Source of the DNA: Alphaproteobacteria bacterium
GTDB taxonomy: Bacteria; Pseudomonadota; Alphaproteobacteria; SHVW01
Length of the DNA: 55,146 bases
Direction: 5' to 3'
Assembly: GCA_016869645.1 (NCBI GenBank)
Contig: VGDO01000012.1
Span: forward strand, 1-55,146
Made by a program: the position numbers and the translations under genes. This document shows positions 39,678 through 49,213 of this stretch, one piece after another. The notes under the pieces are model-generated. The model did no database searches. It was not told where the DNA came from and saw nothing but the letters and a program-made list of their open reading frames with translations. The first letter of the stretch is position 1. Every line of letters begins with the position of its first letter.

Positions 39678-40760
39678 GTGAAGTTCGCCATCGCCGTCAA
39701 TCTCGAACGCTTCGATTCCGCCGACGACGTGCGGAACGTGACCGCCCGCGCCCTCGAACTCGTCCAGATGGCCGACGAGGGCGGCTTCGAGATGGTGCTC
39801 GCCCAGGAGCACCACACGATCGAGTTCGTGATCGGCCCGAACCCGTTCACGGCCATGTCGTTCTGGGCGGCCAACACCAAGCGGATCCGGCTTGGTACTG
39901 CCGTCGTCGTGCCGCCCTTCTGGCACCCGATCCGTCTCGCCGGAGAGGCGGCGCTGTTCGACGTGATGAGCGGCGGCCGCCTCGATCTCGGCTTCGGCCG
40001 CGGCGCCTATCAGCACGAGTTCGACCGCATGGCGGGCGGCATGCCCCATGTCGAGGGCGGCGACTTCATGCGCGAGATGCTGCCGCTGGTCAAATCCTTG
40101 TGGCAGGGCGATGTCGAATACAAGGGCAAGCATTGGGCCTTCCCGCGCGCGACGTCGGTACCGAAGCCCTTGCAGAAGCCGCACCCGCCGATCTGGGTCG
40201 CCGCGCGCGATCCCGGCACCTTCGACTGGGCGATCAAGCAGGGCGCGCACATCATGGCGACGCCGCTATCGCGTCCCCATGCCGAGGTCGAGGCGCTGGT
40301 CAAACGCTTCAATGACACGCTGGCCGCCAATCCCGGGGTGCCTGCCACCCGGCCCGGCCGGCCGCGCCTGCTCATGCTGCGCCGCGGCTGCGTCTACGAG
40401 GACAAGGCCGGCGAGCAGAAGGCGATCGATGCCTACATCACCTACGGAAGGCGCTTCGAGAACCTGTTCAAGAACATCGGCACGGTGACGAACGGCTTTC
40501 CGGAGGCGGTCGGGCTCGACCACATCGCCAACCGCGCCGAGTTCGACCCGGGCTTCATCCTCGAACACATGGTGTTCGGCCGGCCGGACGAGGTGGTCCG
40601 GAAGCTGCGCGCTTACGAGGCTTTGGGCATCGACCTGTTCGCCTTCAGCGCAACTTTCGGCCTGCCCCACGAGATGACCAAGCGGTCGGTCGAGCTGTTC
40701 ATCGCCGAGGTCATGCCGCATTTCCGCGGCTCGCAGCAGCCGGCGCGCGCCGCCGAATAG
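39678..40760 (+). CDS. LLM class flavin-dependent oxidoreductase
   Basis: Luciferase-like monooxygenase, likely FMNH2-dependent. 360 residues from a GTG at 39678 with a GAGAG-type site upstream. Family features are MKFAIAVNLERF at the N terminus, LAQEHHTIEFVIGPNP, RIRLGTAVVVPPFWHPIRLAGEAALFD and DLGFGRGAYQHEFDR. The substrate cannot be read from sequence; relatives oxidise alkanes, sulfonates, amines and heterocycles. It is the first gene of the accessory right end and has no flavin reductase beside it. Confidence 0.88.
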   Translation: MKFAIAVNLERFDSADDVRNVTARALELVQMADEGGFEMVLAQEHHTIEFVIGPNPFTAMSFWAANTKRIRLGTAVVVPPFWHPIRLAGEAALFDVMSGGRLDLGFGRGAYQHEFDRMAGGMPHVEGGDFMREMLPLVKSLWQGDVEYKGKHWAFPRATSVPKPLQKPHPPIWVAARDPGTFDWAIKQGAHIMATPLSRPHAEVEALVKRFNDTLAANPGVPATRPGRPRLLMLRRGCVYEDKAGEQKAIDAYITYGRRFENLFKNIGTVTNGFPEAVGLDHIANRAEFDPGFILEHMVFGRPDEVVRKLRAYEALGIDLFAFSATFGLPHEMTKRSVELFIAEVMPHFRGSQQPARAAE

Positions 40761-40839
40761 CTCCGGCGAACATTTCTGACTGCCGAAGAGAACTTTGGTC
40801 ACGGCCGGCGCACGGGGCTATGCTTCCCTGCCAGGCCCG

Positions 40840-41331
40840 ATGGACAAGTTCGAACTCCCCGCCGATGCCGCGTTCTGGCATCCGAAGATCGCGATGCTTT
40901 ATCGCTACTGGCGCTCGATACATCCGGAAGGCGGCGGCCTGCCGGGACGCCAGCACTTCGATCCGACCGACGTGCCGCGCCTGCTGGCCAACATATGGCT
41001 GCTCGATGTCGAGCGCGACCCTCTGCGCTTCCGCTATCGCCTTGTCGGCACGGCGCTTGAACGTTTCTACGGCGAGCACGCAACCGGCCGCTACCTCGGC
41101 GAGGTGAACAGCAAGTATTTCGATCCCGCGTACTTCCAGCACTACGCGCTGGTCGTCAACGAGCATGCCCACCACTACCGCCGCGGCGCGCCGACCTTCG
41201 AACCCGATCGCCGGATCGCGTCGCGCGCCCATGTCGAGCGGCTGCTCTTGCCGCTGGCGCGCGATGGCAGCACCGTGGATACGATCCTGGCGCTGACCGT
41301 CGTCCTCGACCAGGCCGGTGCGGAGATCTGA
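40840..41331 (+). CDS. PAS domain-containing protein (PAS_5 family)
   Basis: 163 residues from the ATG at 40840; an upstream TTG at 40795 would add 15 codons. Sequence such as HPKIAMLYRYWRSIHP, GRQHFDPTDVPRLLANIWLLDVE and FRYRLVGTALERFYG matches the alphaproteobacterial stand-alone PAS_5 domain (DUF-type). There is no output domain, so it may be a ligand-binding sensor with an unknown partner. It lies 79 bases after the monooxygenase gene and converges on the methyltransferase. Confidence 0.8.
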   Translation: MDKFELPADAAFWHPKIAMLYRYWRSIHPEGGGLPGRQHFDPTDVPRLLANIWLLDVERDPLRFRYRLVGTALERFYGEHATGRYLGEVNSKYFDPAYFQHYALVVNEHAHHYRRGAPTFEPDRRIASRAHVERLLLPLARDGSTVDTILALTVVLDQAGAEI

Positions 41332-41344
41332 GCGGCAAGCTCGG

Positions 41345-42040
41345 CTACGCGTCGCGCCGCCAGACCACGGCAAAGCTCACCGGCCAATGCAGATAGGGCC
41401 GCCATTTCGGCTTGGTCTTAAGCCACTCCTCGTCGATCACGCATTCGTTGAATTCGACGAGCGACAGTGCGGCCATCAGGCCGGCGCGGAAATGCTCGCT
41501 GTGCAGATGGACGTAGCTGCTGATCGAAACCGCGCTGCCATCGGCACGATGGTAGTGCGTATGCAGCCCGTTCATCAGGAAGAACGGATGGTAGCCGAGC
41601 AGGACGAAGCATCCACCCGGCATGAGAAGGCGCGCCGCCTCGCGATAGACCGGCGCCACCTCGGCCAGATGCTCGTCGGCCAGCGACATGATGCACAAAT
41701 CGTAGCTGCCGGATGGCAGGTCGGTGGCCGCGATGTCGCCGACGCGGAGCGAGCGATAGAGCTTCTTGGCCTCGGCGCGAGCCAGCATTTCCTTCGCGAT
41801 GTCGACGCCGTCGATGGCGCCGACGCCCTTGGCTGCAAGACGCGCGCCGACTCGGCCGGTCCCGCAGGCGAGGTCGACGACATGATGCATGGCGCGCCAG
41901 TCGACCGAGGTAATGCCGTCGAGCAGCGGTTCGTCGAGACCGGTGGCCACCGTCGCCTCGTAGGTCGCCGCCCACTCGTCGTAGCCGGTTGCCGCATCGA
42001 CGACGGGATAGCCCCGCTTGTCGAATCGTGCCGCATCCAT
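41345..42040 (-). CDS. class I SAM-dependent methyltransferase
   Basis: 231 residues from the ATG at 42040, which has GGAG seven bases upstream. The Rossmann methyltransferase core is plain: VVDLACGTGRVGARLAAKG (motif I), GVDIAKEMLARAEAK (motif II), YDLCIMSLADEHLAEV and ARLLMPGGCFVLLGYHP. The substrate is unknown. It lies 64 bases downstream of livM on the same strand and could be the last gene of that transcript. Confidence 0.85.
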   Translation of the reverse strand: MDAARFDKRGYPVVDAATGYDEWAATYEATVATGLDEPLLDGITSVDWRAMHHVVDLACGTGRVGARLAAKGVGAIDGVDIAKEMLARAEAKKLYRSLRVGDIAATDLPSGSYDLCIMSLADEHLAEVAPVYREAARLLMPGGCFVLLGYHPFFLMNGLHTHYHRADGSAVSISSYVHLHSEHFRAGLMAALSLVEFNECVIDEEWLKTKPKWRPYLHWPVSFAVVWRRDA

Positions 42041-42104
42041 TGCCTGTCTCCGTGGTGCCGAGCAGCGGATCGACGTGAGACCCGGCGTCGGGTGACCAGC
42101 TCCC

Positions 42105-43181
42105 TCACGGCCTCTTGCCGTTCGCGGCGAGCGAGGCATTCGTTCGCTCGGAGCCGCGGGCGGCCACCGCGTCGGACCGGCGCCGCCGCTCGATCAAGGT
42201 GCCGAGAATGCCACGCGGCATATAGATGATGAACAGGACCAGAAGCAAGCCATAGATTGCCGTGTCGAGCGCGAAGGCCGCCGAGCCAAACCAGGCCTTG
42301 AGCGTCGCAGATCCTTGGATCGTTACCCGCAGGCCTTCCGACAGCACCTGCGTGAACACCGCGCCGACCGTCGGTCCGAGCAGCACCCACATGCCGCCGG
42401 CGATGACCGCGAACACGATGTTGAGCGACACGCCGAGGCCGGCGATCGTGTCCGGCCCGATATACATCTGGTACTGCGCGAAGACGGCACCGCCCAACGC
42501 ACACATGGCGGCACTCAGCGCTGTCACCTTCAAGCGCTCGCGCGTGACGTGAATGCCGACCGAGGCGGCCGCGTCCTCGTCCTGGCTGGCGGCATCGAGC
42601 GCGTAGCGGTCCATGCTGCGGTCGACCCGTACCCAGACGTAAAGGCCGAACAGCCAGAGGGCCAGCGCGATGTAGTAGGACAGCACGCGGTCGGGCTCGA
42701 ACTGCATTGCGTAGAGCGAGATCCCGTCGCCATAGCGCTTTGGTTGGGTGCCGAGCGAGCCGCCGGTGTAGTCGCGCCAGCCGACGATGCAGAGCCGGAC
42801 GAACTCGGTGAGGGCGAGGGTAAGCAGCGCGAAATAGTGACCCGTGATGCGCAGGCGGAAGCACGGATATCCGACCAGCAGCGCGACGATGGCCGCCACC
42901 GCCACACCGATGGGAATGCCGAGCCATGGCGTCAGCCCGGCGAAGTTCCACAGCAGCACGGTCGCATAGGCGCCGATGCCGGTGAACGCGCCGTGCCCGA
43001 GCGAGGTCAGGCCGAAGCGGCCCATCAGCGACCAGCCCGTGTAGATGAACGACCACAGCAGGATCTGGATCAGCAGGTGCAGATAGTATTTCTCCGAACC
43101 GCTGAACAGCAGGCGGATCACGAAGGGCAGCACCCCGAGCAATGCCAGACCGACCAATGCAGGACGCGAGATGCGGATCAT
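42105..43181 (-). CDS. livM: branched-chain amino acid-type ABC transporter permease LivM
   Basis: Inner-membrane permease, 358 residues with about nine to ten membrane segments. MGRFGLTSLGHGAFTGIGAYA and ALDAASQDEDAAASVGIHV are LivM hallmarks; the Arg-rich C-terminal tail (RRRRSD) is cytoplasmic. The ATG overlaps the livH stop by four bases. Liv-type systems carry branched-chain amino acids but also amides, urea and aromatic acids, so the substrate is open. Confidence 0.9.
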   Translation of the reverse strand: MIRISRPALVGLALLGVLPFVIRLLFSGSEKYYLHLLIQILLWSFIYTGWSLMGRFGLTSLGHGAFTGIGAYATVLLWNFAGLTPWLGIPIGVAVAAIVALLVGYPCFRLRITGHYFALLTLALTEFVRLCIVGWRDYTGGSLGTQPKRYGDGISLYAMQFEPDRVLSYYIALALWLFGLYVWVRVDRSMDRYALDAASQDEDAAASVGIHVTRERLKVTALSAAMCALGGAVFAQYQMYIGPDTIAGLGVSLNIVFAVIAGGMWVLLGPTVGAVFTQVLSEGLRVTIQGSATLKAWFGSAAFALDTAIYGLLLVLFIIYMPRGILGTLIERRRRSDAVAARGSERTNASLAANGKRP

Positions 43182-44047
43182 GACTTGGCCGCGAACAGGC
43201 CCTGGGGCCTGATGAAGATGGCGACCATGAAGAAGAGGAAAGCCGTCGCGTAGCCCCACTCGGTCGCCATGCACGATCCGCCGATCGCAATGAACTGGCC
43301 GATGATGAAGGCGGCAATGAAGCCGCCGAGCATGTTGCCGAGACCGCCCAGCACGCAGATCATGAAGATGAGCGGCCCGAACTGAAGGCCGATCTGCGGA
43401 TAGATGTCGTATTGCAGCACCATCAGCGCTGCCGCCAGTCCGGCGAGGCCGCCGCCGATCGCGGACGTGATCAAATAGACCCGGCGACTGTCGACCCCCA
43501 TCAGCGGCATGATCTGGCGGTCCTGGGCGATGGCGCGGATCGCCGTGCCGATGTAGGTCCGGCTGAGGAAAAGCCACAGCGCCAGCATGCTGGCCAGCGC
43601 CACCACGAAGGTGATGACGCGCGACCAGGAGAACGACATGCCGGCGAAGCCAAGCGAGCCGAGGCGAATGCCCAGATTCTTGAAGTCGATGCCGAAGGCC
43701 ATGGTGGCGGCGGCCTGCAGCAGGAAGAGCACGCCGCCCGTGACGAGCAGCTGGTTGATCGGCGCCGAATCGAGCACGGGCCGGATGACCAGATGATGCA
43801 GGGCCGCGCCGGCGAGCGCGATCAGCACGATGCCGATCAGTGCCGCGACCGGGAAGGGCACGCCTGCCTTGTAGGCGTGATGGATGCCGTACATGCCGAC
43901 CATGACCAGCTCGGCGTAGCAGATCCACACCACGTCGATGACGCCGAAGATGAGGTTGAGGCCGAGCGCCAGCAGCGCCAGAAGCCCGGCGAGCAGGATG
44001 CCGTTGAGCACGGCCTCGAGGAAGAAGATGTCGAGGTGGCAATCCAT
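43178..44047 (-). CDS. livH: branched-chain amino acid-type ABC transporter permease LivH
   Basis: Partner permease of LivM, 289 residues, about eight membrane segments. The start region EAVLNGILLAGLLALLALGLN and the loop RAIAQDRQIMPLMGVDSRRV match the LivH conserved EAA-type loop. It begins directly after livF with no gap and overlaps livM by four bases, so livG-livF-livH-livM are one unit. Confidence 0.9.
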   Translation of the reverse strand: MDCHLDIFFLEAVLNGILLAGLLALLALGLNLIFGVIDVVWICYAELVMVGMYGIHHAYKAGVPFPVAALIGIVLIALAGAALHHLVIRPVLDSAPINQLLVTGGVLFLLQAAATMAFGIDFKNLGIRLGSLGFAGMSFSWSRVITFVVALASMLALWLFLSRTYIGTAIRAIAQDRQIMPLMGVDSRRVYLITSAIGGGLAGLAAALMVLQYDIYPQIGLQFGPLIFMICVLGGLGNMLGGFIAAFIIGQFIAIGGSCMATEWGYATAFLFFMVAIFIRPQGLFAAKS

Positions 44048-44752
<705 letters not shown>

Positions 44753-44759
44753 GGTCGCG

Positions 44760-45506
44760 TCAGGCCGCTCCCGCGGGCTGCTCGCTCGTGCCGAGATAGA
44801 CCTCGACGACACGGGCGTCGGTCTGGGCCGCGCTCGGGCCGCCGACGAAAATGATCTCGCCATGATCGAGCACGACGACGCGGTCGACCACGCGCATCAG
44901 CACGCCCATGATGTGCTCGACCCAGACGATGGTGATGCCCATGTCGCGGCGGATGCGCTGGAGCATGTCGGCCGCCTGCTCCATCTCGTGGTGATCGAGG
45001 CCGTTGAGGCTTTCGTCGGCGAGCAGCAGGCGCGGCTGCGTGGCGATCGCACGGGCAAGCTCGAGCTTCTTGAGCGCCGCGGCGCCGAGGCCGGCGGTCG
45101 TGCTGTGCGCATCGGACGGCAGTCCGACCAGCTCCAGCGCCTGTTCGGCCGCGCGCCAACAATTGCTGCGGCTGGCGCTACGGTCCTGGCCGAAATAGGC
45201 GGACAGTGCCACGTTCTCGAGCAGGCTCAGATTGCGAAAGGGCCGGGGTATCTGAAAGGTGCGGCCGATGCCCTTGTGGCAGACCCGGTCGGCGGTCAGC
45301 CCGGCGATCTCGTCGCCTTGGAAGCGGATGCTGCCGGCCGACGGCGCGTACATGCCGGCGATGCAGTTGAAGATCGTGCTCTTGCCCGACCCGTTGGGGC
45401 CGATCAGGCCGAGAATTTCGCCTTGCTCGACCTCGAATGACACGTTGTTGACCGCGACCAGAGCGCCGAATGTCTTGGTCAGGCCGGTGGCACTCAGCAT
45501 GGCCAT
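44760..45506 (-). CDS. livG: branched-chain amino acid-type ABC transporter ATP-binding protein LivG
   Basis: ATPase subunit of 248 residues. Walker A GPNGSGKS is at 36-43 and GRTFQIPRPF is the LivG Q-loop region. The signature segment reads GLGAAALKKLELARA (139-153) rather than LSxGxQ, and Walker B ends ADES (163-166) instead of DEP. Divergent signatures occur in some LivG subfamilies, and LivF here keeps a canonical one, so the heterodimer may still have one normal site. A strong hairpin lies upstream, between it and the binding-protein gene. Confidence 0.9.
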   Translation of the reverse strand: MAMLSATGLTKTFGALVAVNNVSFEVEQGEILGLIGPNGSGKSTIFNCIAGMYAPSAGSIRFQGDEIAGLTADRVCHKGIGRTFQIPRPFRNLSLLENVALSAYFGQDRSASRSNCWRAAEQALELVGLPSDAHSTTAGLGAAALKKLELARAIATQPRLLLADESLNGLDHHEMEQAADMLQRIRRDMGITIVWVEHIMGVLMRVVDRVVVLDHGEIIFVGGPSAAQTDARVVEVYLGTSEQPAGAA

Positions 45507-45538
45507 GCTGCGGTCGATTCCCGGGAGGTTTCCCGATG

Positions 45539-45581
45539 CTTGCCCGCCCCGGGGCGGTCAACTGGCCCCCGGGGCGGCAAG
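45539..45581 (-). terminator. GC-rich hairpin between the substrate-binding protein gene and livG
   Basis: CTTGCCCGCCCCGGGG (45539-45554) and CCCCCGGGGCGGCAAG (45566-45581) form a near-perfect stem of about 15 base pairs with an 11-base loop. There is no T tract. Such hairpins commonly protect or partly terminate the upstream binding-protein message, giving more of it than of the membrane subunits. Confidence 0.6.
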
Positions 45582-45604
45582 TCAGTCAGGCGCGGCGCTG
45601 TGCG

Positions 45605-46897
45605 TCAGCGTGCGTAGGCGTGGCCCTTGGGCAGGGGCAGCACGGCATCAATCGTCTTGAGCGAGGCCGGCCAGGCGATCTTGGTCTCGCCTTTGACGTA
45701 TTGCATCACCACGGGCGAAGAGCGTTCGTTCTGGCCCGCCATCTTGCTGCCGGCGGGGAAGAATTTCACGCCATAGCCCTGGATCGTGCCGCCCTCGGGA
45801 ATGTCGGTCTCGAGTGCGGCCTTGCGCAGCGCCTCGGGATCGAAGCCGCCATGCTTCTTGATCGCACGCGGCAGCACGTCGGTCAGGAACACCCAGGCTT
45901 GGTTGAAGCCCATCGAGGTGTGCGGCGGCACTTCCTGTGCGCCGCTTTCGGCCTTGTAGCGCTTGACCATTTCGGCGGTGAGATCGCCGAGGCCGGGCTT
46001 CAGCGTCTTGGCGTCGAGCAGCTGCGCGGCGACGGGGTCGACGTTGTAGAACAGGTTGACGTCGTCCTTGAAGGTCTCGATCAGCTTGTCGATCTGGCCG
46101 TAGCCGGCGCCATGGCCGATCAGCGCGTCGAAACGCAGGCCGGCCTCCTTCGACTGGCGCAGGAAAAGCGTGATGTCGGGGTTGTAGCCGGTGTGCAGGA
46201 TGATGTCGGGCTGGGCACGGCGCAGCTTCGTCACCAGGGCGGTGAGGTCGGTAGCGGTCGCCGCATACCCCTCCTTGTGGGCGATCTGCATGCCCAGTTC
46301 CTTGCATTTGGCCTCGTTGCCCATGGCGACGCCGACGCCATAGGGACCGTCCTCGTGGATGATCGCGACCTTGACGTCCTTGACCTCCTTCTTGAGCTTC
46401 GACTTGGCGTTCTCGGCGATGAAGGTGCAGGACGCCTCGCCGAACTGATCGGAATGGACCTGCGGACGGAACACGTATTGCAGGTTCTTGTCCTTGAGCA
46501 CGGCAGACGCGACGCAGACATTGGCCCACATGAACTTCTTGGCCGCATCGACCTTGGCCGCCATGGGCACGCAATGCGCGCTGGAATAGACGCCCATGAT
46601 CAAATCGACCTTGGCGTCGTTGAGCAGGCGCTCGGCCTCGTTGATGGCGACGTCAGTCTTGGACTGAGCGTCAGCGTAGATTGGCACGATCTTGTGCCCT
46701 TCGACGCCGCCCTTCTCGTTGATCATGTCGATCGCGATCTTGTTGCCGATGCCGGCCGCCTTCGATCCGCCGGCGGCGAACGGGCCGGTGTAGTCGTAGA
46801 TCACGCCGATCTTCACGTCGGCCGAAACAGGTGCGACGGCGAGAGTGACCGCGCAGGCAACCGCACCTGCGCACAGCTTCGCGTGCGAGAAGTTCAT
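45605..46897 (-). CDS. Liv-type ABC transporter substrate-binding protein
   Basis: Periplasmic binding protein of 430 residues with a signal peptide ending near residue 26 (VAPVSA). It begins DVKIGVIYDYTGPFAAGGSKAAGIGNKIA, the usual peripla_BP_6 opening, and includes VDLIMGVYSSAHCVPMAAKV and DGPYGVGVAMGNEAKC. A strong AGGGAGG site precedes the ATG. It heads the leftward transporter operon; its ligand is not determinable here. The chain is somewhat longer than a typical LivJ/LivK. Confidence 0.9.
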   Translation of the reverse strand: MNFSHAKLCAGAVACAVTLAVAPVSADVKIGVIYDYTGPFAAGGSKAAGIGNKIAIDMINEKGGVEGHKIVPIYADAQSKTDVAINEAERLLNDAKVDLIMGVYSSAHCVPMAAKVDAAKKFMWANVCVASAVLKDKNLQYVFRPQVHSDQFGEASCTFIAENAKSKLKKEVKDVKVAIIHEDGPYGVGVAMGNEAKCKELGMQIAHKEGYAATATDLTALVTKLRRAQPDIILHTGYNPDITLFLRQSKEAGLRFDALIGHGAGYGQIDKLIETFKDDVNLFYNVDPVAAQLLDAKTLKPGLGDLTAEMVKRYKAESGAQEVPPHTSMGFNQAWVFLTDVLPRAIKKHGGFDPEALRKAALETDIPEGGTIQGYGVKFFPAGSKMAGQNERSSPVVMQYVKGETKIAWPASLKTIDAVLPLPKGHAYAR

Positions 46898-47057
46898 GGC
46901 ATCCTCCCTGGATGTGACGGGCCGTTCGAGGCCCTTCTCGGTTCGTTCGAGTGTGCGGATCAGGCCGGAAGCTTGTCAATGGCCGGCTTTGCCTAACGCC
47001 GCGCTTATGGGCAAGCTGATGGGAAGCGTGTGGGTCAAGAGGGAGGTTTGCCAAGCC

Positions 47058-47801
47058 ATGACGACCAAGGTGTTTGCCCCCGGCGGCTATCGCTTCATTC
47101 CGGCCGTGTTCCAGTACTCGGGTGGCGTCGCCGCCGAGCCCGGCTTCGCCATCCGCCGGGTCCGATTTCGCGCGCCGATCCCCTTGGCCCAGGGTTTCAC
47201 CGCGGTCGAGCGCCTGATTGCCGCCGCCGGCCGGCCGATGACATCCTTCTGCGCCTGCGAGCTGCGTTCACCGGCGCCATTCACCGATCAGGGTTTCCGC
47301 GGCTTCAACGAGCAATACGTGGTGACGCTGGGCAAATGGGGCATCTACGACGGCAAGACCAACCCGGTCGCGCGCAGCAATGTCTGCCCGGAGATCGATC
47401 CGCCGGCCGAGCCGTCGTTCCACGCCTTCGCTTTCACCGTCGCGGCACCGGCGGCGCCGAGCTTCGTGGTCGCTGGCAGTGGCGAGGCGCGCGAGGGTGG
47501 CCAGACCTACGGCGAGAATATCGTCCGACGCGGCGAGACGAGCCCCGATGCCATGCGCGCGAAGGCCGCCTTCGTGCATGGCGAGATGGAGCGTCGTCTC
47601 GGCCTGCTCGGCTTCGGCTGGAAGGATACGACGGCGACCCAGGTCTACACGGTCCACGACCTGTTTCCCTTCCTCGCCGACGACATCATCAGGCGCGGCG
47701 CCGCGCACGCGGGCCTGACCTGGCATTTCTGCCGGCCGCCCGTGCGCGAGCTCGAATACGAGATGGACTGCCGCGGCGTGGCGCTGGAGGAGGTGGTGTG
47801 A
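47058..47801 (+). CDS. CnbZ-like deaminase family protein (2-amino-5-chloromuconate deaminase-like)
   Basis: 247 residues from the ATG at 47058, preceded by a GGGAGG site; the open frame extends far upstream without homology. The sequence FAPGGYRFIPAVFQYSGGVA, FCACELRSPAPFTDQGF, NPVARSNVCPEIDPP and QVYTVHDLFPFLADDI fits what I remember of the CnbZ family, which deaminates 2-amino-5-chloromuconate in chloronitrobenzene breakdown. This is recall, not a search result. No muconate or aminophenol pathway genes accompany it, so its substrate here is probably different. It diverges from the transporter operon. Confidence 0.6.
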   Translation: MTTKVFAPGGYRFIPAVFQYSGGVAAEPGFAIRRVRFRAPIPLAQGFTAVERLIAAAGRPMTSFCACELRSPAPFTDQGFRGFNEQYVVTLGKWGIYDGKTNPVARSNVCPEIDPPAEPSFHAFAFTVAAPAAPSFVVAGSGEAREGGQTYGENIVRRGETSPDAMRAKAAFVHGEMERRLGLLGFGWKDTTATQVYTVHDLFPFLADDIIRRGAAHAGLTWHFCRPPVRELEYEMDCRGVALEEVV

Positions 47802-47827
47802 ATCGGATCGATGGGATGTGGACACGC

Positions 47828-48363
47828 AGCCCCGTCAATCGCGGCGACGGTCAATCTTTTGGCTTCCTACCACCCCTTCCGATGTCCTTGTCGAAAATGG
47901 CGTCGGAAATGCCGCTGTTGATGATCTCGACGATGATGACCCGCTTGCCTTATGTCGCGGGGGAAACCATGTATGGGACGCCCGCCTTTTGGCGAACGGT
48001 CTCTTTCATCAAAAGCTTGAAGTTGCGATCGTAAACGCGCCTGGTCAGCAAGGACTTGAACGCGGCGCAGCGCCCAGCATCGGCTGCGCACTGGTCTTCG
48101 ACTTGAATCCTGCCGCTCCCCGACCGGGGCGCCGACATGCCGATACGCATCGTGAAAGCCCGGCCGAAAATCCGGGCTTGGAACCGCAGGCGCGTGGTTG
48201 GACGCCGGCAGCACACCTTTTCTATCCAGTGCCTAGGGACGCCTTGCCGGTCGGCATGAAAAACGCCAATCTGATCACCATCACGCACGTGCTGAATGAT
48301 ATCGCGATCGGGGGCATCACCTACGAGATTGAGGACGGGGGAGCCGTATCAGCGGACGGGTAG
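47828..48363 (-). pseudogene. possible decayed coding sequence on the minus strand
   Basis: The region between the CnbZ-like gene and the Crp-family gene has no clean conserved gene. Read on the minus strand from about 48288, a frame gives protein-like, high-GC3 sequence (FKSLLTRRVYDRNFKLLMKE, then AGVPYMVSPAT), meets TAA near 47950, and continues in the same frame as GKRVIIVEIINSGISDAIFD before stopping. That pattern suggests a gene broken by a stop codon. I do not recognise the family, and a rightward 181-codon frame over the same region looks less protein-like. Confidence 0.35.
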
Positions 48364-48390
48364 GGGCCGCTTATAGCGTGGAGGGGGTGA

Positions 48391-49092
48391 ATGTCAGCCC
48401 AAACGTCGGACAAGCTGCAGCTGTTCGCCGAGCATTCCTTGTTCCGACATCTGTCGCGCGACGAAATGACCAAACTGTTGATCCATGCGCGAGTGGAGCG
48501 CCATCCGGCAGACCGCAGGATCTTCGAAAAGGGATCGCCTGGACAGAGCATGATGGCCGTCGTGAGCGGGCACGTGAAAGTTTGCGCTCTGTCCGACGAA
48601 GGCAAGGAGATCGTCTTCAACATCATCAATCCCGGGCAAGTCTTCGGAGAGATAGCATTGCTCGATGGCCGAGAGCGGACGGCCGACGCGGTGGCCATGA
48701 CCGATTGCGAGCTGCTGGTCGTCGACCGGCGCCATTTCTTGCCTTTTCTGCGTGAAAATCCCGACATTGCCACGCGCCTGCTCGGCGTGCTGTGCGAACG
48801 CCTTCGCCGAACCACGGAGCAGGTCGAAGACGTGTTGTTCCTCGACCTGCCGGCTCGGCTGGCCAAGACTCTTTTGCAGCTTGCCGAATCCCATGGTCGC
48901 CCCACTTCGGGCGGTCGGCGCATTGATCTCAAGCTGTCGCAGCGTGAACTCGGCACCCTGATCGGAATCTCGCGAGAGAGCATCAACAAGCAGCTCCGCG
49001 ATTGGGAGAAGCTTGGCTATCTGCAGGTTCGAAGAGGGACCATCGTCCTCGCAGACGAGTCCGCGCTGAACAAGGTCAGCCTGCGCGAGTGA
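48391..49092 (+). CDS. Crp/Fnr family transcriptional regulator
   Basis: 233 residues with GGAGGGGGTGA directly before the ATG. The cyclic-nucleotide-binding fold has FGEIALLDGRERTA at 85-98, keeping the Glu and Arg-Thr that bind cyclic nucleotide phosphate in CRP. The C-terminal winged helix-turn-helix has recognition helix SRESINKQL (194-202), with the Arg-Glu pair that reads TGTGA half-sites in E. coli CRP. There is no N-terminal Cys cluster, so it is not an oxygen-sensing FNR. A perfect TGTGA-N6-TCACA palindrome lies about 100 bases downstream, before the LuxR-type gene. Confidence 0.9.
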   Translation: MSAQTSDKLQLFAEHSLFRHLSRDEMTKLLIHARVERHPADRRIFEKGSPGQSMMAVVSGHVKVCALSDEGKEIVFNIINPGQVFGEIALLDGRERTADAVAMTDCELLVVDRRHFLPFLRENPDIATRLLGVLCERLRRTTEQVEDVLFLDLPARLAKTLLQLAESHGRPTSGGRRIDLKLSQRELGTLIGISRESINKQLRDWEKLGYLQVRRGTIVLADESALNKVSLRE

Positions 49093-49193
49093 TCGCGTGT
49101 CTGCGACTCTGCGAGCCCTCACAGACCTAATGCAGACCAGGCCGTCCCTCCATCCGAACCAGCTTTGTTCCCTCCAAAACAAGATTTTTCCGG

Positions 49194-49213
49194 CCTGTGA
49201 ACCGGTTCACAGG
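49194..49213. promoter_or_regulatory. perfect Crp-type operator palindrome
   Basis: CCTGTGAACCGGTTCACAGG is a 20-base perfect palindrome containing TGTGA-N6-TCACA (49196-49211), the CRP-family consensus. It sits between the Crp-family gene and the LuxR-type gene. Confidence 0.75.

Noticed and set aside
45470..46996. 508-codon open frame antisense to the Liv binding-protein gene
   Set aside because: Shadow of the well-supported binding protein; no family features and poor start context.
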